Assembly (NCBI GenBank): GCA_033439295.1
Contig: JAVTLE010000023.1
Span: 2,578,530-2,642,529 of the forward strand
Source: Deuterostichococcus epilithicus
Lineage: Eukaryota; Chlorophyta; Trebouxiophyceae; Prasiolales; Stichococcaceae
Direction: 5' to 3'
Length of the DNA stretch: 64,000 nt
Under the pieces are notes generated by a model. That model saw only the letters and a list, made by a program, of their open reading frames with translations. It had not been told where the DNA came from and made no database searches. A program made the position numbers and the translations under genes. Below are positions 39,379-52,200 of this stretch, piece after piece (within the stretch, counting starts at the first letter, position 1; every line of letters starts with the position of its first letter).

Positions 39379-42300
39379 TCAGTTGCCAGGTGTGTGCAAT
39401 GAACGCTCTTCTGATGGCTGTTCGTGCGCGCTTGACGGCCCGGCCTGGGCCACCATCTTCTGGTAGCAAGCCTCCAGCTTGGCAATGAATTGGTCGACAT
39501 CTCCCTCTGTCGTGCCCTGCAAGCACAAGGCATTCGAATTGATGACGGTCTAACACAGGCCCACACCAGGCAAGTCTGAAAGCCAGCCAGGTGCTGGCAA
39601 ATCAAAAGCGCACCAAAGCTGCCGCTGCCGTCAGGTAGGGGAGGGGGTAGCTGCGCAGAGAAAGAGGTCAAGTCAATGCCACTCCCGATGTTCAGTCATC
39701 TGGTACAGCTCTGATGCAGGGCGCAACCCACACTAGAGCGCTCACCTATTGAGATGACTGCCGTAATCCACAAAGTTGTGACCGGCCACCTGCTGGACCT
39801 TGCCTTGGACCACGACTCTGGCTCCGGACACCGACCTGCAAGGCAGGTGTCCGCCATGTTTCCAAGTCATACTTCGAATTGTGCAATCGTGTCATGAGAA
39901 TGCAGATGCACAATGTCTCACAAGGCGCTCGGGAATGAGGAAGCCGCTGTGGACGCCGCTGATAGCTGCCATAGGTTCCAGTTGATACCTCACCTATTGA
40001 AGAGCATGGAACCCAGGTACGAAGGGCCACATTCGGCCCGTGACTGTGATGCCGCAGCCGCCTCGGGCGGGCTGGGCAGCCGCTGCAGGCTGACGCCTAC
40101 TGAGATGGGATTGCTGGGCGTTGACAGCACCCGCTCGCCTATGGTTGCATATCGTGCGAGTCTTGTCAGCATCAGAGCCAGCTCGCGGTGAGGTCGCAGC
40201 CGCGGCAGGTACTGTCGTGGCGCTGCTCGTTGACGAGAGCAATGCAGGCCCTCTGCCCGACCAACAATACACTGCTCTGGCAAGACAGGCTGATGACAAG
40301 GCACACCGTTCCGCTCTGCAAACGCCTGCAGCTTCGACAGCAGGATGGGGAACAGGGCCTCCCGGCGCGCCAGCTCGGCCTGCCAGCCTGCAACAGATGG
40401 ATGGTCAGGCCGGTTGGGCGGCCGGCGCTGTTTGCTCAGCATGCTCTGGCCAGCTGCGGGATCACGAATCAACAGATCAGCATCTGTTCCAAACAGCCTG
40501 CTGCCACACGGCACCAGGCGTCATCGACTGTGTGCCGGCACACCGAGGCACTACAAGGGCATCGCACCGTGTGCGCCCCAGTGCAGCAGCGTCATAAGCA
40601 GGTCCAGGCTGGGCGACACCGACGCGCGGCCAGGGTACACCTTGTTCACCGCCTCCACCTACGGCATGCAGGAGAGTCAAACAGCCGGAGGTTCAGCAGG
40701 CTGTGGGGACAGGCCCGTCCAGTGCATCTGACTGTGAGCCTTCGAGAGGTTGACGGGCCTCTGCCCGGGGCTTCGCAGCAGCTGCAGGCATGAGGATGGG
40801 CGTGCGCACCAGCGCTGTGTTGCCGCGACCCGCTGCCACGATCGCTCCGCCGACAGGCACCTGTGCAGGGATGACGGCGTCATGTGGTGGCCTCAGCTGC
40901 TGAGGGTTTTGGATATGCACAAGCAAGGTGCGCAGCTGCCGGAGTTGACAGCTAGCAGCTCGCTGACAGGAACGTCGAATCGACTGCTCGATCGGGACTC
41001 ACCATGAAGTTTTTGTCGGTGGACTGCACGATGGCGTCGACCCGCCCCTTGCGACATGCGGACGTCACGAGCTGGCACAGGGCTGCAGACTGTGCAATGC
41101 GTGTCGTCAGGCGGATTTCGGATGGCACAAGTCATTCAGGTCTTTTCGGAGGCACCCTGTGCAGGGCTGGCGCATGCAGCATGATAGAGACGGCAAAGGC
41201 GCAGTCACGCTCTGCTTGGACTTCTTGAGGCAGGTTGGCAAGGCCGCGCAGCACCTGGACACCGTAAGCATTGTTGATGACGTGCGGTATGCCATGCTTG
41301 CTGCACAGCTTGGCCTGCGCTCAGGGCAGTGATGCGTGTCTCAGCCGGACGTGGGTCAGCATTGCACGTTCAACCAGGCAAAATGCAGGACTGCCTAGGC
41401 CGGCTCGAGGCTTGCCAGCTACTCCACACCACTTCGACGATGCGGTCCGGGCCGCGCGGCGCAAAGCAGCTGGTGGTGGTCACGATCGCGGCAATGCCGC
41501 TGGCGCCCAGCCGCTGCACCTGCGACGCCAAGAACGCTGGAGTTCCTTGAACGCTGCGGATCTGCACTCGGTGGAGCAGACACCGATGCCAAAGGCACCC
41601 TCACAGAGCAGCAAGCAGGGCTCCCTGCTGCAGTTGATAGCTTTTTCCTGCTCCAGGACGTCAGTCACATTGTCACTGTTGAACACAAGCTGAACAAGGA
41701 CTGCGCACACTCAGCAGGTCCTGATCAATGAACCCATCACTCGCCTCAGTGTCCAGGGCTGCCAGGTCTGTGCGCACTTCGTCGCCCTCCAGGCGGTTGG
41801 GGATCGGCAGCGCCTCGAATCCTGCAGACACGATGGCCTTGAGGCACGTCTTCTGGTCGATGCGCGGCCACAGCACATACCTGCGAGCAGGACAAGGAAA
41901 CGGCACATAACAAGCCTGCACGCGAGTCCAAGCTAGAAACGACCGTGCCCTGCGTCCGGACCAATCAGTCAGAGACTCGTCAAGCATCAGGTGAAAGGCA
42001 CACCGCTGGCTGTCACAAGTATGGGCGTGTTTGCGCGCATGCCCACACTCGTGCCCACGTGGGCCTGCGGTGAAGTGTCGGACACAAGTAAGCGGTGCAC
42101 GGCGAAGCTTGCAACCGTGCCTACCCAGCCGGTCTCATTACCTGGCCTTTGGTCGAGGGGCAATGCTGCGCAGCGCCAGCAGCGTCAGCGTGAGGGCCAG
42201 CCCCGTGGCAACCGGCACCACCGTCACGGCTCCCACCTCCTGTAGCCCCGCCAGCCGCAGCGCATCCGCCGCCAGCAGGTTGGTCAGTTTTTGCAGGAGC

Positions 42301-43006
42301 GACGACCCCGCTGCCTGCATCGAAGCATTAGGGGTCGGCGACAACACAGACAGGGTCCTGGGGGACCCCCCATGCGGCGGTGTCCATGGCGGCCGCACCC
42401 TGTCTTTTGTTCAGAAGGTGCAGCCCCCGGGCGCCCAGCATGCGGAGCCAGAAGTCCGATGCACTGTTGCCTGACACCCCTTGCGTGATGCATGAGCACC
42501 TTTGGCTGCGGCGCAGCGATGTCGCCGGACCGGCCGATGCCATGCGCAAGGCCATAGTGCCGGCGTGCCACCAGTGGACACGCCACCCGTGCCTCGCGTT
42601 CGCCGACGCCCGCGCTGCCCAAGAAGTTGTTGGAGTCCATCGCCGCCAGATCCTGCAGGCAAGGGATGCGCGCGTGGCGTGAAACTTTCTGTGTGCGCCA
42701 TCATGCGGTTAAAGTCTGCCATCCGGCCAGGGGCGGGTTGCAAGGTCCTGGATGCAGCGACCCACCGCTTTTGATGCGCTTTTCGATATGCTGAACCCGT
42801 TACTAATGAGCTCAGCTTGGGTGCCTGCAGCCTGCCTGGATCAGCTGTTCGATGCTGGCGGCGTCCCAGCCCTGCAGCGGCATGCGGCGCTCCGACAGCA
42901 GCGAGGTGACGCGCTTCTGCCGCCGAGCCAGCGCCTCGCATCCTTGCCTGGCGTAGTTGGACGGGATGAGGGTCCCCAGCAGGGCCTGAACCTGCCGCGG
43001 ATCCAT
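39379..43006 (-). CDS. SEPSECS: O-phosphoseryl-tRNA(Sec):selenocysteinyl-tRNA synthase
   Basis: This PLP enzyme makes selenocysteinyl-tRNA from phosphoseryl-tRNA(Sec) and selenophosphate, the last step of eukaryotic Sec synthesis. From the ATG at 43006: [40 protein letters not shown] and [11 protein letters not shown]. Exon 2 starts at 42652 with [40 protein letters not shown] and QPK. Later exons give [97 protein letters not shown] and [14 protein letters not shown]. The PLP-lysine segment is [13 protein letters not shown], followed by [11 protein letters not shown]. After it come [20 protein letters not shown], the YLGSMLFNR segment, [19 protein letters not shown] and [20 protein letters not shown]. 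The stop is at 39379-39381. Each block matches human SepSecS in order. The first intron (42653-42835) is GC-AG. Confidence 0.96.
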
Positions 43007-43408
43007 CTCGCTGAGCTGAACACTGGACCGGGCCGCGCAGTGCAGCGGTTCTAACGTTCAAATATATGCCTGCGGAGCTTGCAAGTGAATCCGATCACTC
43101 CGCTGAGCCTCAGCTGCAGGTATCCTGCTGTAGCACGTGCCACGCAATGATGAGGTCGAGGTGGAAACCTGCCGTGGAGCGATCGGGGACAGGATTTGGT
43201 AAGAACGGCAATTCCGCTCCGTGCTTGCTAGGATCCGCGCGACTAGTCAGCAAATTCCTCGGTGCATGCAACATTATGTGTGGATGGCACAACTAAGAAA
43301 GAAGTGTGGTACATTTGCCCATCATTCAGGCATCGGCGGCCGTTCTGGCGGTGGTATAAAATTCAAATAATCTGTCCGTCAAAACATGAGCTGATGTATC
43401 ATGTGGTT

Positions 43409-43440
43409 GTGGCGAGGAATGTCAGTCCGTGTTACAAAAC
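43409..43440 (+). repeat. 32-bp dispersed repeat, copy 1
   Basis: It starts GTGGCGAGGA and ends TCCGTGTTACAAAAC. Copy 2 is at 43808-43839 and differs at only a few bases in the middle. The two copies flank the purine tract. Confidence 0.75.
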
Positions 43441-43462
43441 CAGTCGTGACGCGAATGCCCTT

Positions 43463-43600
43463 GGGTAAGGGGTAGAGGAGGTGGGGGAGGTTGGGGGAAA
43501 GATGGGGAAGAGGGAGGAGGAAGGAGGAGCGGGAGGAGAAGCCAAAGGAGGGGANNAGCAGGAGGAGGAGGAGGAGGAGGAGGGATAGGGAAGGAGAAAC
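43463..43600 (+). repeat. Purine-rich (GGA/GAG) low-complexity tract with G-quadruplex potential
   Basis: Nearly 140 bases are almost all G and A on the plus strand, including a (GGA)n run near 43560-43583. Four G-runs at 43483-43514 (5, 5, 4 and 3 Gs, loops of 5, 6 and 4) meet the standard G-quadruplex pattern. Two N bases at 43555-43556 show that assembly struggled here. Polypurine tracts can also form triplex (H-) DNA. Confidence 0.85.
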
Positions 43601-43786
43601 GCAGCAAAGCAACCGTTTGATTAGGTTTGGTTCGATGTGACCTTGGGGCATATCGTGGGTTTGCGGGTCGCTATGGTTTCCCTTGGGCCAGAATGTACTT
43701 TGCATGCTGTGGCAACCCTGGCCACCCAGCTAAGCCATGTGGCGGCCATCCGTTGGGCTCAAACATTCACTAGGAAACTCGCGTGA

Positions 43787-43860
43787 ACAGAGGTTCAGAA
43801 GCAAGTCGTGGCGAGGATTGACACTCCGTGTTACAAAACAGAGGTCCAGAAGCACATCGC
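43787..43860 (+). repeat. Partial tandem duplication, period 51 bp
   Basis: ACAGAGGTTCAGAAGCA at 43787 recurs as ACAGAGGTCCAGAAGCA at 43838. The unit includes copy 2 of the 32-bp repeat (43808-43839). Confidence 0.65.
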
Positions 43861-44099
43861 CCTTGAGAGAAGCCGGGCAGGCTGGACCGCCGCACCATGT
43901 GCAAGGACAGTCCTACAGCACACCATGTGTGCGCCAGGGACAGCCCTACAGCAGGCAGCGGCAGCGCCCTCTGTGTAGAAGAAGATTCAATCGAGGACTC
44001 CAGAAACCACAGGCTGCTCTCGATCCAGACAATGGTCAAATCCCCAGCGCGTCATCCCAAAACCCCTAGGAGCAGCTCTGCACAGCGCTCTTGCGGCGC

Positions 44100-47000
44100 T
44101 CAGAACTGCTGCTGGAAGCCATACGGCGGAGGCGGGCCGTAGCCTGGCGGCGCGCCAAAGGCGCCTGGCGGCGGGCCATACTGCCCTTGGTCTGCCGCAC
44201 AGAAGCACAGAGCATGTCAGCCTCTCTTACTCGCCCTGAAACCTAAGAGGATGGCTTTCTGGACTATGACTTTCCAGAAACAATTTCAAGGAAATGATGA
44301 CACAAACACAAGTGCGGTCATGCTGCATTCAGATCAGTGCTGCCATGCAGACAGCACCGGCGGGGGCCGCATCGCACCTGGGGGACCGCCCTGGCCGGGG
44401 CCCTGCGTGAGCATGAGGGGCGCGAGGCCGAGGTGCGCGTTGTTCTGCGCCGCGTTGGCCTCGTTGGCCTCGTCTGCCTTCTTCCGCGCCTCCAGCATCT
44501 CCTGTTGGCGGGCACAAATGTAGACTGTAGGGCACATGACAGGCACAGATTCAAGCCCAAGGTGACACCAAGCCAGGCAGGTCAACGGTGGTGACGCACC
44601 TTCAAGCACATGTGAGACAGGCGCTCTGGGCAAGCGGCGGAACTCCTGTTTGCAAGCTTGCAGATGGCGCCAGCGCGCTGCAGTGGCGCAGCAGAGCAAG
44701 CATCCTCAAAGCAGGTGGAGGCGCAGGGGCGGCGCACCTTGCGGTCTGCCATGAGCAGGTCCACATTGGTGGAGTACTGCCGCAGGAACTGGATGAGATA
44801 CGGGAAGACGAAGTCCATGAGGCCATGCAGCCATGCCACCTGCGCGACACATTCGAGAGGATCGTCAGCAGATAAGAAGGGGTGCCGACGGAGCGCACCA
44901 GCACGTGGGTGACACCCTGAAAGCATCATTGCTTGGAGCTCGTAATTCACTTGCCTGACGAGAAAGCGCACCTCGAGGGCGACGTCGGGCTGGATGAGAT
45001 CGTAGCAGGTGAAGAGCAGGGCAGCGAAGGACTCCTTCTCCCCCGCGTCCACGAAGAAGTGCAGCAGCTCTTCCGCGATGCCCTTGTCCTCGCTCTGCGC
45101 CGTCGTCTCCATTGCGTCCTGTGGGAAATGCCACGAAGCAGGATGTCAACATTGCAACTGGGTTCAGAGCAAGGTCAAGTGCCCTTTGAGACCATTTGCA
45201 ACATGCCGAGTCAGCCTGTGGTGATCCCAGATTGGCCCAGCACATGCAATAACGGCCGCTACGCAGTCTGAACATGCAAGGCAGACGTCCAAAGCGACGG
45301 GGTCGTTCCTCAGCAGCCGCCGTCCGCCGCTGGCTGCGCTGTGACGGCCTGAAACCGCACCTTGAAGAGGCGGTCCTGCTTGGCGAGCTCCACGGCCTTG
45401 CGCCAGCGCAGATTCTTCTTGTAGATGAGCGCGGCGATGCGGCGGAACTCCATGAGGTCGTGCTTCTCCAGCTTGGCCGCCAGCGACAGCTGGTCGAAGT
45501 TGTCGTATGTCGTCACGCTCTCCCGCAGCGCCTGCGCATATTATATAAACCCTTGACACGTCAGGGCCTGGACAGAAGGACTTGCGGTGTTGTCCCAGGG
45601 CACCTGAGGGGCACTGCACAGCGGCGCACGTGCGACCATGTCGAGCGCAAATCGACAAGGAGGAAGCCACATTGCCAGCAGCACCTCGGTGACAGCGACA
45701 GCAGTGCTGGTGGGGGTTGGTCCTTTTTGGGGGGAGGGGAGGCACAGGCGCACCTCGAAGTTGTCCTCCTCCACGAGCAGCTCGTTGACGGCCTCGTTGA
45801 CGGCGGCCAGGTTGGTCTTTTGCACCGACAGCAGGTAGTCCTTGACCAGCGGCAGGTTGTCTGTCTTGCGCAGCAGCAGCACCACCCGCGTGTGGTCCAC
45901 CCTCGACTCCAGCACCTGCGGGGGGGTGGCCGGCACGCACGTGAAGTTTTCGAAGGTTTTGAAGGCGACCGTCAGGGATGTCTTTTTGAGCAGACGGTCA
46001 CCAAGCTTGCGCAGGTGTGATGCGAGGGCATGCATCGCCACAGCAGGCGGCGTCCCCAGCAAGATCGTCCGCGGGCGAGAGGAGCAGGGCCGTCAGGAAG
46101 GTGGAGTTTAGATCCGGATCAGACCAGGATTTGAAACACAGTGGATGTCATCGCGGCGCCGCACCTTCAGCATGTCCACCAGCAGCGACGGGTGCGCCGA
46201 CAGGTAGAAGGAGATGGCCTTGTAGTACACCTCCACATTGGACACCTGAAGCACAGAGATATACACAGTAATCGAGGGAGACAAGAGCCTTGGCTTTTGT
46301 CGCAAGACTCGCAAGAGTGGGCCACAAAACACTAGCAGGGATGACACTTGTCAAACACTCACTGCCAGCTGCTTCAGGACTCGGTTCTTCAGCACAGTCA
46401 AGCTGCAGGCGCCGGTGGGATGACGCGAGTGGCAGTGCGCTGTTGGCCGCTCGCCGCGCACCTTGACGAGGACATCCTTGAAGCGGCTGTGCTCCCAGGC
46501 GGTTGGCGAGTGCGCGATCATGATGAGCGCAGCGTTGTCGAATTCGTCGTACTGCACATACAGGAACACCAGCTCCGCCCAGTGGTTGTACTCCTCGCAC
46601 ACCTGCGGCGCACAAGGCAATGGCGTCAGTGGTTCAGGTCATGCAACAGACTATTCTCCAGAAGCACACAAGTGTGCTGACGCAGGACCAATGGGCGCTA
46701 GATGGCATGAGCAGCACTGGAGTCAGCATAGCAAGTGATGCCACGTGCACTGGTGTCCTGCGGCTGAACCTTCAAGTTCTTGCACTTTCATGCAGTTGGG
46801 TTGTTGTCCTGCGCACCCGGATGAGGCGCGGGATGTTGATGCGCGCGCTGAACAGCTTCAGGTGCTCCATCAGCTTCTCCGGCTTGTACTTGGCGTACAG
46901 GATGCCCAGCTCTGCGTTGAAATGCCAAACTGTGGTCAGCAAGCCACGGACCAGAGACCGCCTTTGCTGGCTGCACATTGTGCAGCTGAGGCACGACTAC

Positions 47001-49220
47001 CTGATCAACACAGCTTCTGGCAGATGTGCATGCCTGCCAGAATGGCACGCAAGGATGCTGATCCCGCCCGCAGTGCACAGTGGAATGACAACAGCAGCAG
47101 CAGCGCACCTGTGAAGATGCCCATGTGGGCTCGCTCCAGGCCGATGCCCGACTCCATGAGTGTGATGAGCTGCTCGAAGAAGCCGCGGCGCTGGTAGAAG
47201 TCAGACACCTCCTCCAGGTCGTCCGCGTTGATGATGATGTTCAGGCCGCACAGCTGCGCCAGCCGGAACTCGCCCTCCTCCACGCACGCGTAGCACACCT
47301 GCCGGGTAGCACGCATGAGGACTCAGCGAGCTGATGAGGTGGGGTAGCTGATGAGGGGAGCCAGTGATGTTCCATTGTCATGGTCAAGGACACAGCACGG
47401 GCGGTGATTGCGCCACCCCAGCGCAACTGCCGCATCCCCATTCTATTCGGTGGCAAAGCAGCCAACACTGCGGAGGCCGCTGCGGGTGAAAACGTAGCAT
47501 GTGTAGCCAAGGTGCTTCCCATCGTGGCAGGAGTTGCGCCTGAAGGAGGAGGGATGGGGGCGATGGGCAGTTGCCCGCTCACCTCCTTCCAGGTGCGTGG
47601 GCTGTTGGCCTTGCGGGCGGCGTCGACCGCCTGCTGGAAGTGGTGCAACCGCACCAGCGTGCTGGCCAGGCGGCCCCAGTTGGGGATGTGCACGAAGATG
47701 ATGCGTGCCGCCTCGTACAGCTGCGACTCAAAGCACCTGCCAGAGCGCAGCTCCGCATCAGCGCTGTCCATGTGCAGGGTGATCCGGAGGAGCTGTCGAG
47801 GTGTCCTTCCGACCCGAGAGAGTGAGACATCCCACAGAGTCACAGCTGCACCCAGCATGCAAGCAGCGGCGGGCTCTAGACGCCCCCGCTTGCAGCGCCG
47901 CCAGGGCAGAGCGCTGGCCAGAGACTCCGGGTCCCGAGATGCACAAGGAAGCGCACCGGTCGCCGGCGGACTGCAGGTTGGCCTGCTGCGCGCCGCTGAT
48001 GAACTCCTCCAGGGGGCCCAGCTGCCCGGTCTTGGCGTACGCGAACACCAGCTCGCTGTCCACCTTGCTGTCCTTGACCTTCTTGCGCACCATGAGCAGG
48101 AACTTGACCAGCTCCTCGTAGGTGTCCGCCTCCGCGCTCCTGGCGATCACCTCCAGGTGCCTGCGGGTCGTTTGCGCCGGCGTTCGGTCGGCGATTTGGG
48201 CCACGGCACTGGCGTGATAGCTCCGGTTGCGGCGGCCCATCAGCGTGACTGGCCGGTGGCTAGCATGTGCGTCTGTTGTGCCTCGCGGGGTGGCCTGTGC
48301 TGCTCCTGAGGCACAGATCGGGTGGCGCGAAAGGCCTCACAGCGGAGACAGATGGGGGAAGCAGCAGAGCAGCAGCGCACCTGGAGGTGTCGTTGGCGCG
48401 CAGATAGCAGTCAATGGCGTCCGCAACGTTGCCGTGCTCCAGCTGCGAGTGGCCCAGCTCCGACCACACTTCCGGTTCATCCACCTGCATCGCAGCGCAC
48501 GAGCTTCAGCACAAGGAGAACTGACACGGCTTGCAGAAACAGCTGTAGAGGCATTGCGCAGCAGCGACTCGGCAAGCAACAGGCACGGCAAGGCCAACAC
48601 TATATGGCAGGCAGCCGCGAAGGTATCATCAAGGAAAGGAATTGGTGCACACCTTGGAGGCGTACTCGTGGGCGCGATCCAGGTCTTGCACGTGCTCCAG
48701 CAGCACCTTGACCGCCAGCACCTGCAGCAGGCATGACGCGACATGACGCAACAGCGGCTCAGCAAACTCACACGAGGCACAGCACTGCATCAGTTGCAGG
48801 CATGCTTCGTGGCAGATGGGGAAGACAAGGCATGCAAGCTCGAGAGGTGCATTCCACTGGGATGTGCGTTATGAGTTTTGATGCAGCGACGCCGCACCTG
48901 GAGGCCGAACTTCTTGTAGATCTCGAAGGCCTCCTCGAACATCTCGTAGCCAACGGCGATCTCACCGACCGCGGGGCCATCAAAGTTGTCCAGGCGGTGG
49001 ATGTAGTCCTTCACCCGCGACTTGTCCGACTTGATGGCCGTGATGATCAGCAGGTTCTGCGGGCAGCAGACAGCATGGGAGCCGTCACATACTGTGCCAG
49101 AGAGAGGTCAGCGGCAGGTCCCACCGCCTGCTTGAACTTGCCCAGAGGACAGTCACATTGACAAAACACTCGCAAGCTGACACAGCCCCATGAAAGGCTT
49201 CAAGGCCCCGTTGGCACGCT

Positions 49221-49287
<67 letters not shown>

Positions 49288-52200
49288 CCGCACCTGCAGG
49301 TTGTGGTTGTTGGAGAAGGAGGAGGACTGCAGCACGATCTTCTCCAGCAGCTCGATGAGCTCCGCCTGCAGGTTGGCCGCCATGAACGCCTTGACCGCCA
49401 CGCTGACCTGCTCCGGGTTCTTGCTCTCCGGCAGCGCCGTCGATACCACCTGCAAACAGAACAGCAGCAGCGCCCAGAGTCAGGTCTGCTGGAAATTAGA
49501 TGTGCCAGGTACACAATTGCAGCGACAGTTGCCTGGGTGTCAGGCGATTGAGGTCCTTACCTGACCGGAGCTTAAAGCAGCATGCACCCCTCAGAATACA
49601 TGCTCAAAGCAGCATGTACTCGTAGGAGTGTACTTGCTGCGTTGAGTCACATCCTTCTGCACAAAAGCTGAAGCCGGCTGTGACTGTAGGGGCGCTGTCA
49701 CCTGGTCGATGTGCTGTCGGCGGTAGCGGTTGTCGTCGCTGAGGACCTTGGCCCACAGCGCCGGGTCCTGGCGCTCCGACACGTACCGGGCTTGCAGTTT
49801 GAACAGCGAGTTCCTGCGGGGATCCTCACAGCAGGCACCTGGTAAGCGACCGTGTGTGCATGTCCAAATGAGTGCCAGGCAACGCTCTTGGGTAGGCTCC
49901 GGTTGCAGACTTCAGCATACTTCAGGGTTGGGTGAGACTGCAGGCTTGGGCATCAGGGTTGATGAGCCTTGGCGAGTCTGACAAGAGATTGCTAGGACGC
50001 ACCGGTTGGTGCAATCGATGAGCGCGTCATCGCACTGGCCGCGCTTGTAGGCAACGCAGGCGAGGTGGGGGTCCCGCTTCTCAGCGTACTTGCCCACCAC
50101 CAGGCTGTCGTAGAAGGGGTTGGTCGTCAGGAAGTGGTCCGGGTTGTTCTGCGAGTCGATGATGATCTTGCCCAGCGCGTTGTGCACGTGCGGGTCCTGC
50201 GGCAGAGGGAATAAATGAGACATTTCGTCAGCGATAGTGCTCAGCAGCGGAATTGGCTGTATGTTGTATGTAATTGGGGAATGGCTGCGAGTCCTGCTGC
50301 CCGCAATCAGCAGGCGACGCAGCTCTCTCCCTGGTACACACCGTGATAATGTGGCCGTAACCAGCAGGAGCGCAGCAGCACAGGCCGGCATCTCAAAGAC
50401 AGCTGTGCCGCATGGCATCAATGCATGCATCATGGCATCAATGCAAACAGCATCGACTCCAGAAGCAGCGACCTGCCACCGCAGCGTTCCTTCACACCTG
50501 GCTGCCCTCGGAGACGAGGTGCTCCAGGAACGGCGACAGCAGCTTGAGGCGGTTGCGCTGCTCCACCTCCGCGCACAGGCGCTCTACCGGGATGAGCGAG
50601 CGCACGGACAGGATGAGGTTGTTGACAAAGTCGTCGGGCGCCTCCGCATCCAGCAGTGCCCCCACCACCTCCGGCGCTCGCGCCGGGTTCACCTGAGTCA
50701 CATACGCCGCATCGAGAGGTCAGGTGGGCTGGATTTAGGTTAAAAGGTTCAGAACCGGGGCCGCTGTGCGACCAGAGCACGACTGCACTGGGAAGTCGCG
50801 CTGCACATGCTCCACGGGGCTGGGGCACAACATGCTGTGTTGAAGGCTCCGTTGGTGGCGCTTGATCCAGTGCACCGTGAAGGCACACCATTGCAGAACA
50901 GCGGCAGCCGAATGCCTGCAAACTCTGCGCACCTTCTGCACGTAGCCTTCGATGTAGCGCAGCATGTTGTTGGTGTAGAGGTACTGCGTCAGGTCGCCGA
51001 CCATGTCAAAACGGTCGCACACGTTGATGAGCGGCCTGCCGAAGAAGGACGCCCACAGCTGTCACACCTCAGCAACATCGGCAGGCTTGGTACCAAGGCT
51101 GAGCTTCATGATGGGGGGCCTGTCACACAAGCAGCAGTTCACCCTGCACAGCATATCACACCACGGCACACATCCTGATCCCTCGTCAGGGTTTCTACAG
51201 CTAGTAGGACCCGTTTGCAGCAGCAGCGCCAACACGACTCACCGAGCATCAGGCAGCTTGGCGTCCATGAGGAAGTCGCGGGTGCGCTCCGGCGGGTAGA
51301 AGTTGGACTCGCGGGTGACGCGCTCCACCTCCTTGATCTGCTGCGTCTTCGCTGCCGCCTCGATGTACTTGTAGTGCACCTGGGGGGTAAGGGCGCTCGC
51401 ACGCTCAGCCGCCGCACTGGGGGAAAAGCTGCTAGCACACAGTGCAGCCCCCAGCCTGACCAAATTGACTAACCATCAAACTGGTCACGCAGGAGTGCTG
51501 CTGTCCTCCCCGCTCCACCTGCTGCATGGACCGTCAGCCCGACGCGGGTTTGCAATTGTTATTACTTCGAAACGCATCGGAAGGCACCTGAAGGGCCTCG
51601 AAAGGCACATATCATGGGCATGCTTCATGTCCGCCCTTGGTTGTCAGTCGTGTGGCACCCTTCACAGGGCGCACCTCGGGGTCCTCGGAGAAGGCGAGGT
51701 AGGCGCCCAGGTAGTAGTAGAGGCCGTTGTAGGAGTTGACGCCCTCCAGCAGCGCGATGATCTTGTCCGCGCCCAGCTGCTCAGTGTACTCCTTGGCGAT
51801 TTGCACCACCAGCTGCAGGTTCTGCGCCATGTTGCTCGCCAGCAGCTCCTGTGACACGCATCGTCAGCGGTTGCAGACTCCACAATCACAGCGTCGCTGA
51901 GCAGGAGCTTGCCGAGTGAAGGGGTGAACTCAAGTGCAGGAGGAAGTGCATCAGGGTCGCAACAGGGTCACACAGGAGGCTGTGGACGGCAGGAAGCCCC
52001 ACCTTGAGGCACTCCAGCGCCCATTCCGCGGACAGCGAGCCGAAGTACTCGATCAGCTGCTGCGGGTCCATCGCGTGCGTGTTGACGATCACGCGCTTGA
52101 TGTCCTGCGGGAATCATCAGGGCGGGTAGAGTGCTCGGTGGCAATGGCGTGGTGCGCACCGCGGGCTCGTGCAACACACCAGGAGCTGCACGTTTTGCCT

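Larger units (their letters stand above)
43007..44099. other. Repeat-rich spacer between SepSecS start and clathrin stop
   Basis: This 1093-bp spacer should contain the SepSecS promoter and the clathrin 3' untranslated region. It carries a long purine tract (43463-43600), a 32-bp repeat in two copies (43409, 43808) and a 51-bp-period duplication (43787-43860). A minus-strand TGTAA falls inside each 32-bp copy (TTACA on the plus strand). No protein gene is seen. Confidence 0.5.

Noticed and set aside
49219-49455. Open frame ending in a run of about 20 cysteines
   Set aside because: It is the clathrin exon read through into the (CTG)21 intron repeat. The GT donor at 49293 ends the coding part.
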